From contig QAZA01000050.1 in NCBI GenBank assembly GCA_003054695.1, forward strand, positions 186,001-250,000: a stretch of 64,000 nt of DNA, in the 5' to 3' direction. The notes below the pieces were generated by a model. That model saw only the letters and a list, made by a program, of their open reading frames with translations, did no database searches and was not told where the DNA came from. Shown here one piece after another: positions 19,074 through 28,102 of this stretch (its first letter is position 1; each line of letters opens with the position of its first letter). The stretch comes from Verrucomicrobia bacterium LW23. GTDB lineage: Bacteria > Verrucomicrobiota > Verrucomicrobiia > Methylacidiphilales > UBA1321. A program made the position numbers and the translations under genes.

Positions 19074-20105
19074 ATGTCTAACTCCATGTCGCAGCAACCG
19101 CTCCCCCTCATTCGCCGCCCTCGCCGTAACCGCCTGTTCCCTTCGCTACGCGACATGGTCCAGGAAACATGGCTGCGCCCGTCCGACTTCATCCAGCCGC
19201 TTTTTGTCCGCGCGGGCACGGGTGACCCGGAGCCCATTGCGAGCATGCCCGGCCAGTTTCGCTGGACGCTTGACGGCCTGTTGCACCAGGCGGAAGACCT
19301 TTGCGCCTCCGGTGTGCGGGGCATAGCGCTGTTTCCGCAAGTTGCTGCAGATCTTAAGGATACGCAAGGATCCTATTCCTCGCGCGACGAAGCCTGGCCA
19401 CTCAGGGTTATCGAGGCAATCCGACGCGAAGTTCCCGATCTCCTTGTTATTGCGGATGTTGCGTTGGATCCCTACACCAGCCATGGACACGACGGCATTC
19501 TGGACGCAAGCGGGCATGTAGACAACGACCAGACCGTCCACGCGCTTAGCCGGCTTGCTGTGTTGCAAGCGCAGGCGGGGGCGCAGATTGTAGCGCCCAG
19601 CGACATGATGGATGGACGCATCCTGGCGATTCGTAAAGCGTTGGATAGCAACGCCTTGTCCTCCACCGGCGTTATGGCTTACTCCGCCAAGTTTGCCAGC
19701 AGCTACTACGGCCCGTTCCGAGACGCCGTGGGAAGCGCCACAGCTGCAGGCACATGCTACCTTGACAAACGCACCTACCAGCTGAACCCGGCAAACGCCC
19801 GCGAAGCCCTGGTGGAAACCATGCTGGATGAGCAGGAAGGTGCTGATATTCTGATGGTTAAGCCGGCAGGCCTTTACCTGGACATCATAGCGCGCGTACG
19901 CCAAAGCACATTGCTCCCGCTGGCCGCGTATCAAATTTCCGGTGAATATGCGCAGATTCACGCAGCGGCTGAGCGCGGCTGGCTGGATTTGGAAAAGGCG
20001 CGGGACGAAAGCCTGATTGCAATCAAGAGGGCCGGTGCGGATATCATCCTCACTTACTTTGCGGGAGACGTAGCCAAGATGTTGCAAACCAAAGGTTTCC
20101 GATAG
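19074..20105 (+). CDS. hemB: delta-aminolevulinic acid dehydratase (porphobilinogen synthase)
   Basis: RRPRRNRLFPSLRDMVQET begins the protein as in other HemB enzymes. The Schiff-base lysine regions are MAYSAKFASSYYGPFRDA and ILMVKPAGLYLD. The metal-site segment reads DVALDPYTSHGHDG: the three zinc-binding Cys of the DxCxC type are replaced by Ala and Asp, so this is the Mg-dependent class. It condenses two 5-aminolevulinates to porphobilinogen in haem synthesis. The ATG at 19074 is chosen because it precedes the conserved core closely; a further Met lies four codons on. It is divergent to glcF. Confidence 0.96.
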   Translation: MSNSMSQQPLPLIRRPRRNRLFPSLRDMVQETWLRPSDFIQPLFVRAGTGDPEPIASMPGQFRWTLDGLLHQAEDLCASGVRGIALFPQVAADLKDTQGSYSSRDEAWPLRVIEAIRREVPDLLVIADVALDPYTSHGHDGILDASGHVDNDQTVHALSRLAVLQAQAGAQIVAPSDMMDGRILAIRKALDSNALSSTGVMAYSAKFASSYYGPFRDAVGSATAAGTCYLDKRTYQLNPANAREALVETMLDEQEGADILMVKPAGLYLDIIARVRQSTLLPLAAYQISGEYAQIHAAAERGWLDLEKARDESLIAIKRAGADIILTYFAGDVAKMLQTKGFR

Positions 20106-20143
20106 GACATAAATGCTGGAATTCCTTTGCCCCGTCCTTTCCA

Positions 20144-21250
20144 ATGCGATTAAGCCCTAACACACAACGCTATCTCATCGGTGCATTGTGTATATGTATC
20201 GTATTCTTGCTTGTTACAGGAGCGATATATGTTGGAATCGGGTTCGCCCAATGGGCGCGAGTGCCTCGGAAGCCTTTGGCAGAAGCTACACAAGCCCCTG
20301 CGCAAGAGATACTTGTACCCATAATACCGGGCGCAACTCCGGAGATGCCGCCGTTTCAGGTCAATCCTTTGCGAGGCGATTCATCATTAGCGGCAAAGGC
20401 CAAAAGCTGGACACCCGCACCGCTGGACCGAACCCGAGCAACGATCATTGCACTTCTGGACCGCGAGCAAGGCCCGGGCAGCGCACTTGAGGAGGTGCTT
20501 ATTAAAGTCCTGCGCTCCAAGGGGTTAAAGCAGGATGGCAAGGCCGGTTTTACCGTGCGGCGCTATGTGCTTCCTGCCGGGTCGGCCGAAACCAATGAGA
20601 GAATTGCCGCTATCGCCGGTGCCGAGAATGCGGATATCCTTGTGCCGCTGGATCTTAGCGCACTTTACGCATGCCTGGAGGCCGCGCCCGGAAAGCGCAT
20701 TTTGTATTGCACCAGTGGAGCGCCCTTGCTGCCACGCCTGCCTCAAGTCACAGGTATCGTATTACCAACGGTTTATGGAGGTCGCGAGGATCTTGGCCAG
20801 TTCATGCGCCTCGTCCTGCCTCCCGGCCGCAGGTTTGCCGTCATTTTTGAGCCGGGGGACTGGGCAAGCGTTGAGTATAAGGAACATATAGCGGAATTCC
20901 TCGGCTCCGAGAACCTCGAATTCGAATGCATCGGCATTGACGACTCCACCCCCATGATGGAGATTGCTGACTCCGTGCGCAATCGGGACGCGACGGCCGT
21001 CTGGCTCGCGCCCGGCCAGACTCTCTCGAGGGCGGGCGCCGAACTGATGAGCTACGTGCTGCTGTCCCGCACCCCCATTATTGGCTTTGCGCCCGGCCAA
21101 TCCGCGCAAGGCGCCTCGGTAGTCCTTGGGCCAGACTGGGTTACAGCAATTGAGGCGCTTGCGGATCCTATCACCAGGGTAATTCGCGGTGAGATGCCGG
21201 GCAGCATTCATCCTACTGTATCCAACAGCACTATAGTAATGAAGAAATAG
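20144..21250 (+). CDS. membrane-anchored ABC_sub_bind-like protein
   Basis: A 368-aa protein. An N-terminal hydrophobic helix (about residues 11-34) is followed by a Pro-rich linker and a globular domain with alternating beta/alpha segments: ENADILVPLDLSALYA, FAVIFEPGDWASVEYKEHI, ECIGIDDSTPMMEIADSV and TPIIGFAPGQSAQGASVVLG. This resembles the periplasmic-binding-protein-like family of COG2984 (ABC_sub_bind). No permease or ATPase gene accompanies it, so a transport role is unsupported. It begins 38 bases after hemB on the same strand. Confidence 0.6.
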   Translation: MRLSPNTQRYLIGALCICIVFLLVTGAIYVGIGFAQWARVPRKPLAEATQAPAQEILVPIIPGATPEMPPFQVNPLRGDSSLAAKAKSWTPAPLDRTRATIIALLDREQGPGSALEEVLIKVLRSKGLKQDGKAGFTVRRYVLPAGSAETNERIAAIAGAENADILVPLDLSALYACLEAAPGKRILYCTSGAPLLPRLPQVTGIVLPTVYGGREDLGQFMRLVLPPGRRFAVIFEPGDWASVEYKEHIAEFLGSENLEFECIGIDDSTPMMEIADSVRNRDATAVWLAPGQTLSRAGAELMSYVLLSRTPIIGFAPGQSAQGASVVLGPDWVTAIEALADPITRVIRGEMPGSIHPTVSNSTIVMKK

Positions 21251-21289
21251 TTACCTGACTATTACCTTTCTTCTCTTTCCTGTATCGCC

Positions 21290-22288
21290 ATGGAATGGAT
21301 TGTTGAGCCACACAATGGGATATTCCTGCCCCAGGCAGGCCTTCATCTCGATGGCAAGCTCAAGTCTCCACTCTCCTTCGTCTCTCACGCGCATTCCGAT
21401 CATATTGCGCGGCATAAGGTTATGCTTTGCACGCCGGCAACACATCAGCTTGTTGCCGCTCGCACAAGCCCGTCCCGCACCGTTATCGAAGCGGAATGGG
21501 GCAACGAGCAGGACCTCCCTGGCGTAACGGCGTTTGCGTGGTCGCTCCACTCGGCGGGGCACATCCTTGGCTCCTCGCAGATTCTTGTGCGGCACAAGGA
21601 CTCTGGAAGCAGCCTGCTGTATACAGGCGACTTTAAAACGCGGGCCGGCTTTTCCACGGAGTCGACCTCCATCCCCAAAGCCGACGTGCTGATTATGGAG
21701 ACGACCTTTGGGCTCCGCCGCTACCGCTTTCCTCCAGTCGAGGCCGTCGTGCGGCAGGTATCCGAGTTTTGCGCAGCTACGTTGGATGCGGGCGCCGTGC
21801 CCGTCTTGCTCGCGTACTCGCTGGGCAAAAGTCAGGAGATATTGGCTGGATTATGCGGCTCCGGCTTTCCCATCATGCTGCACGAGAGCACCCATCGCTT
21901 TACGGAAGTATATGCGCGCCTGGGTGTTACGTTAGCACCGTACTCACTGTTCGATCCCCGCCAGGCGCAAGGCCATGTGGTGATTGCTCCGCCCCAGGCT
22001 CTCGCCCGCGGCTCAGCGATGGCGCTTGCGTTGTCCCGCCGGCGCTCTGCGATATTGAGCGGTTGGGCCCTTGATCCGGGCGCAACCTATCGATATGGGT
22101 GCGACGCTGCGTTCCCGTTATCAGATCATGCTGACTATCAAGATCTTATGGACTTTGTGGACAAAGTCGCTCCACGGAGGGTCTATACCGTCCATGGCTT
22201 TGTGGATTCTTTTGCCCGTGATTTGAGGGCGCGCGGCTACGAGGCCTGGGCCCTGGGCAAAAGCAACCAGCTCGAGTTTCGCTTTTAA
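21290..22288 (+). CDS. metallo-beta-lactamase-fold exonuclease-like protein
   Basis: A 332-aa protein with the motifs of nucleic-acid-processing MBL proteins (beta-CASP/YSH1 group): HAHSDH, then GHILGSSQ, TGDFKT, and near the C-terminus FPLSDHADY and VHGF. Metal ligands for two zinc ions are all present. Homologues include ligase-associated DNA exonucleases and mRNA 3'-end nucleases; neither a ligase nor a helicase gene adjoins it here. The pyrimidine tract ACCTTTCTTCTCTTTCCTG precedes the start. Confidence 0.83.
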   Translation: MEWIVEPHNGIFLPQAGLHLDGKLKSPLSFVSHAHSDHIARHKVMLCTPATHQLVAARTSPSRTVIEAEWGNEQDLPGVTAFAWSLHSAGHILGSSQILVRHKDSGSSLLYTGDFKTRAGFSTESTSIPKADVLIMETTFGLRRYRFPPVEAVVRQVSEFCAATLDAGAVPVLLAYSLGKSQEILAGLCGSGFPIMLHESTHRFTEVYARLGVTLAPYSLFDPRQAQGHVVIAPPQALARGSAMALALSRRRSAILSGWALDPGATYRYGCDAAFPLSDHADYQDLMDFVDKVAPRRVYTVHGFVDSFARDLRARGYEAWALGKSNQLEFRF

Positions 22289-22367
22289 ATCATGCTGTGG
22301 CCCAAACAGAGTGCGCGACGATGCATCAGGATTCTATACGTGAAGATACGATGGAAGTTCCACAGCG

Positions 22368-24887
22368 TTGCCTTTTGTGATAACATCTCCGAAAGTGACG
22401 CAAGAAACTCCAGAACGTAAAATCCCCCAGGCGCCCGCCGATCAACGCGCCGGCTTTGGAGCGACGCTGCCTTCAGCAGCGTCGGACCATCCGACACGGA
22501 CTATGGATGGGATGAATACTCCTGACCCGGAACGCGAGATCGCGCCTACGATTCTGGAAGGCCCCGCCCCGACAATCCTTGAGGAAGGGGCAATCATGAT
22601 GTTGGATGGCCGAGATTCCACATTTGACGCTTTTGCACACGGGCAGTCACGTCCTCTGCCGGCAGCAACTTCGCTTGCTGGCCAAGTTATTGATGGTCAT
22701 ACGCTTGCAGAGCCAATAAGAGTGCTCTCCGCGGAAGCGGACTTGTGGAAGGTGACGCATACCGAAACCGGCGAAGCTCGCGTGCTTAAGCATTTCCGCT
22801 GGGGTGTTTCTCCAAAAGGCGATGTGACTGAGGCACTTGCAGCGACTGAGCTTCGCCACATCGTGCGCGTTTTTGCGCGCGGTATACATGACGGCCGCCA
22901 TTATGAGATTCAGGAGTATGTCGCGAACGGCTCGCTTGCCGACGTTTTGAAACGCGGCGAGCTTGATGCGACGCGGACAAACGATGTTGCTGCACAGCTT
23001 GCCGAGGGTATTCAGGAGCTGCACCAGCTGGACATTCTCCATCGCGATATTAAGCCTTCGAATATCCTTGTTCGGGCCCTCGAGCCGCTGGAGCTGCTGA
23101 TTACCGACTTTGGCATTTCCAGCGTGGCGGATGTATCGCTCCACCTCACGTCAGCCAGCCGCACGGCCTCTTACTCCGCCCCGGAGGCGCTGACGGGCGT
23201 TGTAACGCGTGGATCGGACTGGTGGAGCGCGGGGGTGGTGATACTGGAAGTTGCGACGGGGCGGCATCCGTTTTCGGGGCTTAGTGAGCAAGCTATTAAT
23301 TTTCAACTGGTTACGCGAGGTATCCCGATACCGGACGGGTTGTCGGATGACTTGCGGCTACTGCTGCGCGGCCTGTTGGCCAGGGATTATCGTCAGCGTT
23401 GGGGTTACGAAGAACTCCGGGGCTGGCTTGACGGCCGGCGGGATATGGCGGTGGCCGGCGATGCCGCTCCACAGGAGCCGGAGCCCAGGCCGTCTCCCGG
23501 TGTAACACGAGCGCACACGCCGCGTAGCTATAAGTTCCAGGGGGCTGACTACACGACCCCAGAGGAGCTTAGCCTGGCGTTGGCGGCAAGCTGGACAGAG
23601 GGAGTGAAGCATTTTGGCCGAGGCTTTATTACGGACTGGGTAAAGATGCAGATATTTGACCAGACGATGGCAAGCCTGCTTGTCGATGTATCTCTGGATA
23701 AAGATCTTACGGCGGACGAACGCCTGAGCGTGGCGCTGCTGGTTCTCAATCCCGACCTGCCGCTCATCTACAAGGGCGAGTGGATCGTACCCCAATGGAT
23801 GGCCGCCCACGCGGAGCAGGCGGCCTCCCTGATGCGGGGAACGCTGGGGCAGTGGCTGGCAGACCTGAGAAAGGACCGCTGGTTGCTGGACCTTCAGCAT
23901 CAAAGGCGGCGTCTGTGGGGAGAAGTGCGTGAGATGGCGATTCCTGTCAATGAGGAATTGCTTAAAGCCTTGGTGATCAGCGACATGGCATCTGTGATCG
24001 AGACGGCGACAGAGCATCGCAAGAAGTTTGCCAGCGCAAAGGACGAAAAATTACGCAACATACTGGCCAAGAAGGACTTAACACCTGGCGAGGCTGTAGC
24101 GATACTTGCGGCGGATCGTGGATGCTTTCTTACGGCGGAAGAGATTGAAGAGGCGGAAAAGCGGCAGCAGATCGAGGAGATCTCCAGCCGTTTTATGCAT
24201 CGCAAGATAGCCTTTAACCGGGGCGCCGTGGCCAGCGCCATGGCGATGAATCCGGATGAGGCGATTCGCCTGGCGAAGGAACGAATGGGGATGTACGTGG
24301 GCGCCTCACACGCCGCGTTGCAAAGGCTTTTTGATAAGCGAGATACGTTGACGCATCGCGAAGCAGCGGCCTTTCTCGCGGCGGACGCTGGGCAACTGTT
24401 GACGGCCGAGCGCGTTGAGCGCGAACGCGAACGGAAGAATCGCGAAGAACTGATTGCTCGGCTTAAGCTGGAGCAGTTTGACCTGGACTGGGACGTTGTC
24501 GATCAGGTACTGGACAATCGCGATCTACTGCCGGAGCTGCTGAGAAAGCGTCACGCGCAGTACGTAAGGGCGCGGCGCGAGTATCCCCTTCTGCGCGAAG
24601 TATTTGCGAAGGCCAAACCCGATTTTGAGGAGGGACTGCTGTTGGCAGCGGCGCACCCGCGTTACTTTGAATCATCGGCGCAAGCCGTTGTCGGGGTGCC
24701 ACTTGCGGCATGGAATGGCTTTCGGCTCGCCCTCGTTCGGTCGCCGTGGACGTCCTTCGCGATGATCACTGCGGTATGCGTCGCGGGGCACTGGCTCTAC
24801 GAAAGCATTATCTGGGGCATTCTGCTGGGGGCAATGGGTCTCCTGCTGTGGGTGCTCTGGTACCTGTCCCACTACTATCAGGAGTAG
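22368..24887 (+). CDS. Ser/Thr protein kinase with C-terminal membrane anchor
   Basis: An 839-aa frame. The kinase domain spans about residues 105-375: invariant Lys in RVLKHF, catalytic loop HRDIKPSNIL, DFGISS and SAPEAL. The glycine loop is degenerate (VLSAEADLWKV). Residues ~395-785 form a charged helical region with repeated LTPGEAVAILAADRG and LTHREAAAFLAADAG units, and the end carries one or two transmembrane helices. The N-terminal ~100 residues are disordered and hold APTILE twice, possible phospho-Thr motifs. The start is uncertain: TTG at 22368, GTG at 22377 or ATG at 22503. A convergent FHA-domain gene lies 62 bases downstream. Confidence 0.88.
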   Translation: MPFVITSPKVTQETPERKIPQAPADQRAGFGATLPSAASDHPTRTMDGMNTPDPEREIAPTILEGPAPTILEEGAIMMLDGRDSTFDAFAHGQSRPLPAATSLAGQVIDGHTLAEPIRVLSAEADLWKVTHTETGEARVLKHFRWGVSPKGDVTEALAATELRHIVRVFARGIHDGRHYEIQEYVANGSLADVLKRGELDATRTNDVAAQLAEGIQELHQLDILHRDIKPSNILVRALEPLELLITDFGISSVADVSLHLTSASRTASYSAPEALTGVVTRGSDWWSAGVVILEVATGRHPFSGLSEQAINFQLVTRGIPIPDGLSDDLRLLLRGLLARDYRQRWGYEELRGWLDGRRDMAVAGDAAPQEPEPRPSPGVTRAHTPRSYKFQGADYTTPEELSLALAASWTEGVKHFGRGFITDWVKMQIFDQTMASLLVDVSLDKDLTADERLSVALLVLNPDLPLIYKGEWIVPQWMAAHAEQAASLMRGTLGQWLADLRKDRWLLDLQHQRRRLWGEVREMAIPVNEELLKALVISDMASVIETATEHRKKFASAKDEKLRNILAKKDLTPGEAVAILAADRGCFLTAEEIEEAEKRQQIEEISSRFMHRKIAFNRGAVASAMAMNPDEAIRLAKERMGMYVGASHAALQRLFDKRDTLTHREAAAFLAADAGQLLTAERVERERERKNREELIARLKLEQFDLDWDVVDQVLDNRDLLPELLRKRHAQYVRARREYPLLREVFAKAKPDFEEGLLLAAAHPRYFESSAQAVVGVPLAAWNGFRLALVRSPWTSFAMITAVCVAGHWLYESIIWGILLGAMGLLLWVLWYLSHYYQE

Positions 24888-24900
24888 GGGAGGGCTGAAA

Positions 24901-24936
24901 CCGCCGAGCGCCGCGCCCCACTGCGGCGCGAGGCGG
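24901..24936. terminator. GC-rich hairpin between convergent kinase and FHA genes
   Basis: GCGCCGC at 24908-24914 pairs with GCGGCGC at 24923-24929, and CCGCC at 24901-24905 with GGCGG at 24932-24936. It lies between two converging genes and has no T run on either side, so it may act as a bidirectional pause or as a barrier to 3' exonucleases. Confidence 0.5.
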
Positions 24937-24949
24937 GAGCGCAAGGCGC

Positions 24950-25612
24950 TTACTTCCGCACGCCGCCGATAAACAGGCAGTGGACCCCGCCGAATTGCAG
25001 GCTGTCCTGCATGCTCAGCCAGCGCTCTTTCACCTGCTGTCCGGCCACGTAGGTGCCGTTCGTGCTGCCTAAGTCCTTGAGGAAGACACCGTTACGGGAG
25101 TACTCGATGCTGGCGTGGCGCTGGGATATTGTGGAATCCGGGATGACGATATCGTTGAGCGTGGAGCGGCCGACGTAGGCCAGGCCGGGGCGGATGGGGA
25201 AGGTCTTGATCTCGTTCCCCAGGGTAACACGCAGGTAGGGGTTGGTGGGCGCCAGGCGGATGGGCTCCGTGGGGCGCTCCGTCTCGGCCATCTCGTCCTT
25301 GATGCGTGCGGCCTCGCAGAGGATCTGCACGTAGGGCATGTCGATCGTCTGGCGCTGCGGCTTTTCGCCGACGATGAACTCGGTCTGCGGGTCCTTGAGA
25401 TTGATGAGGGCGATGGCCGCCTCCAGGCCGCTGCGCAGGCCAAACTGGGCGTCCACAATGGCGCCGTCGACCATATTGATGCGGGCCGGCGGGGGCACAT
25501 TTGTGACGTAGATCTCGCCCGTTTTCCTGCCCATGCAAAAGGCCTGAATCTGCTCGGCAATGCTGAGCAAGTTGCCGAGTCGAACGGTATCGCGCCTTAA
25601 GTCCGGGACCAT
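24950..25612 (-). CDS. PATAN (DUF4388)-FHA signalling protein
   Basis: A 220-aa protein. Residues ~1-115 match the PATAN/DUF4388 pattern: LLSIAEQIQAFCMGRKTGEI, then INMVDGAIVDAQFG and EAAIALINL. Residues ~130-220 are a forkhead-associated domain: YVGRSTLNDIVI, STISQRHASIEY and LGSTNGTYVAG hold the phospho-Thr-binding Gly-Arg, Ser-x-x-His and Asn-Gly residues. FHA domains read phospho-Thr made by Ser/Thr kinases; one is encoded convergently next door and is the obvious candidate partner. PATAN domains are usually found with receiver or signalling modules. Confidence 0.85.
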   Translation of the reverse strand: MVPDLRRDTVRLGNLLSIAEQIQAFCMGRKTGEIYVTNVPPPARINMVDGAIVDAQFGLRSGLEAAIALINLKDPQTEFIVGEKPQRQTIDMPYVQILCEAARIKDEMAETERPTEPIRLAPTNPYLRVTLGNEIKTFPIRPGLAYVGRSTLNDIVIPDSTISQRHASIEYSRNGVFLKDLGSTNGTYVAGQQVKERWLSMQDSLQFGGVHCLFIGGVRK

Positions 25613-25951
25613 AGCGTCAGTTTACTTCTTGTGTGGCCGAAGTCGATAAAAGGTTGGTGGCAAACGCAGGCTTTTTTTCCGGTCAGATGGTGGGGCTAAT
25701 GGCAGTGGGCCCCGCCCGCCCGGAAGGCTCAGGCGCGTCAACAGCACACCTAAGCTACCCAATTGTGGCGTGTAGCCAAGTACTTTACACAAAAAAACTG
25801 ATTTTCTTGTGAAAAGCGGCTATAGACGCGGCAAAAAACGGTATTTAGCGTGGCTTTTGATGTACTATGCAGCGAGAAGAGCATTTACGCCACCCAATTT
25901 TCTTGCGAATCAGAGAATCCGGGGTAGGGTGGACTATTGAAGATTGAAGCT
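25613..25951. other. intergenic region upstream of the FHA gene and tatA
   Basis: These 339 bases are AT-richer than their surroundings and separate divergent starts. CACCCAATT near 25890 echoes TACCCAATT near 25756. No gene is supported. Promoters for both flanking genes are expected here. Confidence 0.4.
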
Positions 25952-26197
25952 ATGACATCCCCTTTCCTTGCCTTTGTCCCTACCGGTTATGAGTGGTTTT
26001 ACATCATGATGATTGTCATCGTGCTGTTTGGGGCCAAGAAGCTGCCGGAACTGGCGCGCGGCCTGGGGCGCAGTGTCGGCGAATTCAAGAAGGCCAAGCA
26101 GGAGTTTGAGACGGAGCTGGATGATTCCTCCAAGCCGACGCTTGTTGATACCTCTAAGCCGGACCGGACGGGTGCCGAACAGTCCAGAAAGTCCTGA
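25952..26197 (+). CDS. tatA: twin-arginine translocase subunit TatA
   Basis: An 81-aa protein with a short N-terminus, a single transmembrane helix (about residues 11-27, YEWFYIMMIVIVLFGAKK) and the amphipathic helix LPELARGLGRSVGEFKKA, with the Phe-Gly hinge (LFGAKKLPEL) typical of TatA/E. A polar acidic tail follows. It forms the pore-building component of the Tat export system for folded proteins; tatC is not in the window. ATG at 25952 is chosen over TTG at 25937. The last 44 bases overlap the convergent MFS gene. Confidence 0.93.
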   Translation: MTSPFLAFVPTGYEWFYIMMIVIVLFGAKKLPELARGLGRSVGEFKKAKQEFETELDDSSKPTLVDTSKPDRTGAEQSRKS

Positions 26198-27581
26198 GCA
26201 GGTAGGGCAACAGCACAAAGCACGCCGCGGAGACGGCGATGAGACCGGTGCCGAGCCACGTGAAAAGGGCTGCGGCGCCTACGTATTTGAGCAGGGAGCC
26301 GTCGATGTGCGTGGCGAGCGCGAGCAGGCCGCACAGGGTCGTCCACATGTTGCGCAAGGCAAAGAGGCGGCCGCGATGGTGGTTGTCCACGTCGTTTTGA
26401 ATGCGCGCGTCGATAGGGATGGGAACGGACGTGGCCGCGATGCCCAGCAAAAACGCAAAGGGCAGTATGACAAAGAGTTGCGTTAGCTGGCCCAGGGCAA
26501 TCATGCCAGTGCCCAGCACAATTAGCCCGGCGAAGGGCAGGCCGCACCACTGGCCCAGCTTGCCGATGGCGCCGTAGATCCACGTGCCGATGAACATGCC
26601 GACGCCGAGGCAGACAAAAAGCAGGCCTACGGCAATCATTTGCAGGATTTTGGGCGTGAGCGGCTCGTACCGCATCGCGTCGACAATGGGCGCAAGCATG
26701 GATTGCAGGGTACTGTAGTCGAGCTGCTTGGTGGCGTAATCCATTACCAGCACCAAAAACATGAGGCTGGCGAATGCAAACAGGCCGTTGATAAAGACGA
26801 GTGGCAGAAGCGGAGGATGAGAACGAAGGGTGCGCCATCCGTCTGTCATTTCCCGCCATGACTTGTTGAGGGGCTGATGCTCCTTTACCTGCTTTTGAGT
26901 ATCCGGCCAAAGCTCTTTGGATATGGCCTGAATACATATGGCGGAAGCAATAAAGCACAACGCGTTGACGATATATGCATTCCACGGGCCGACGACGCCG
27001 ATGACCACCATGGCCAGGGGCGAGCCGAGGATGGTGCCGATCGGTCCGATGAGGGCAACCAGGCCGTTGGCGGTGAGAAGTCGCTCGGGCTCAACAATTT
27101 GGGGCAGAGCGGCCTGGCGGGCCGGGATAAAGAGACCGTTGAAGGTGCCCAGGGCGAAGAGAGCGGCGCAACCGAGTGTGTAGTCCGGGTTGTTGCCCGA
27201 TAATGCATAGATGAAAGTGAGGACAATAACGACACGGATGAGATCCGCGGCAATCATCACTTTCTTTCGCTCAAAGCTGTCGATAATCCAGCCGTAAAAG
27301 GGCGCAAATATTAAACCGGGCAGCATTCCTGCAAAGGAGAATTGTGCCGTATATTGCCCTACTTTATCTGTAGCAAAGACAAAAGAGATAAGGGCCACCA
27401 TGGTAAAGCGGTCGCCGATGGAGCTGATGAGCTGGCCCAGCCACAGGAAGAGGAAATTGCGGGCGGTGAGAACTTGCCAGGAGGTGGCGCGGGCTGTCGG
27501 TGCGGCGGGAGCGCTGCCCTGGCTGGTCTGGGGACTTTCCTGACCGGGGGTGGAGATGACGGAATCGGGCTGAGGTACCAT
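26154..27581 (-). CDS. MFS transporter
   Basis: A 475-aa protein with about 12 hydrophobic segments after a Pro/Ser/Thr-rich cytosolic N-terminus. NFLFLWLGQLISSIGDRF begins helix 1, and GWIIDSFERKKVMI is the inter-helix 2-3 basic loop of the major facilitator family. LFIPARQAALPQIV matches the MFS_3/enterobactin-exporter-like branch (FxPARxAxxP), which mostly contains drug or siderophore exporters. The substrate is not predictable. The 3' end overlaps tatA by 44 bases in antisense, so the two transcripts could pair. Confidence 0.88.
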   Translation of the reverse strand: MVPQPDSVISTPGQESPQTSQGSAPAAPTARATSWQVLTARNFLFLWLGQLISSIGDRFTMVALISFVFATDKVGQYTAQFSFAGMLPGLIFAPFYGWIIDSFERKKVMIAADLIRVVIVLTFIYALSGNNPDYTLGCAALFALGTFNGLFIPARQAALPQIVEPERLLTANGLVALIGPIGTILGSPLAMVVIGVVGPWNAYIVNALCFIASAICIQAISKELWPDTQKQVKEHQPLNKSWREMTDGWRTLRSHPPLLPLVFINGLFAFASLMFLVLVMDYATKQLDYSTLQSMLAPIVDAMRYEPLTPKILQMIAVGLLFVCLGVGMFIGTWIYGAIGKLGQWCGLPFAGLIVLGTGMIALGQLTQLFVILPFAFLLGIAATSVPIPIDARIQNDVDNHHRGRLFALRNMWTTLCGLLALATHIDGSLLKYVGAAALFTWLGTGLIAVSAACFVLLPYLLRTFWTVRHPSGPA

Positions 27582-27694
27582 GGATCGCCCACTTTGGCCG
27601 ATTGCGACGCAGCGTCAAGCACTCTTGCGTGCGATTGCGGGGAATCTTTGCACGGCAAAGAGATGCGGCAGGGAGATATGGCGACGAAGAGAAG

Positions 27695-27766
27695 AGCCGA
27701 CTGCGAGGATCGAACTCGCGACCGACAGTTTACAAAACTGCTGCTCTACCGCTGAGCTAAGTCGGC
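27695..27766 (-). tRNA. tRNA-Thr (TGT anticodon)
   Basis: The reverse strand folds as acceptor GCCGACT/AGTCGGC, D arm GCTC...GAGC, anticodon arm CAGTT-TTGTAAA-CTG with UGU, and T arm GCGAG-TTCGATC-CTCGC. The discriminator is U and CCA is not encoded. Confidence 0.96.
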
Positions 27767-27931
27767 ATAAACGGTGCCTGAAGAAGTGGCAGGATGACAC
27801 AGGGCGCGCGCAGAGGCAAGCGCAAAAGCGCGGCGCCTTTCGGAGGCGGTGATGAGTGCGTTTGCTTGCGGTGGGGGTGGGGCGGCGTGCAGGGTGCAAG
27901 GGCGGCAGGCAAAGTGCACGCGTGGGGACTA

Positions 27932-28102
27932 CTCAGACCAATTGTCGGAATAAACCGGTACATTGGTGGAGGCGATTTTGAGATGAGGGCAAGGCGAGGC
28001 TGAGGGAGTGCATTTGAAAAATGCATGACCGAAGACTCAACGGCGCCCTCGCTCAAAAGCGTCCCGCCAATGTACCGGTTTATTCCGATAATTGGTCTCA
28101 GA
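27932..28102. repeat. 171-bp imperfect palindrome (long hairpin or MITE-like repeat)
   Basis: The left arm 27932-27990 and right arm 28045-28102 are reverse complements with few mismatches, including a perfect 22-bp core around AATAAACCGGTACATTGG. The loop contains a second perfect hairpin, TGCATTT-GAA-AAATGCA (28009-28025). No coding frame is supported within it. The size and symmetry suggest a folded-back insertion element or a structured RNA. No clear target duplication is visible. Confidence 0.8.

Noticed and set aside
22368-25612. Phage-defence kinase system
   Set aside because: Kinase plus FHA alone is an ordinary signalling pair; no nuclease or other effector gene lies nearby.
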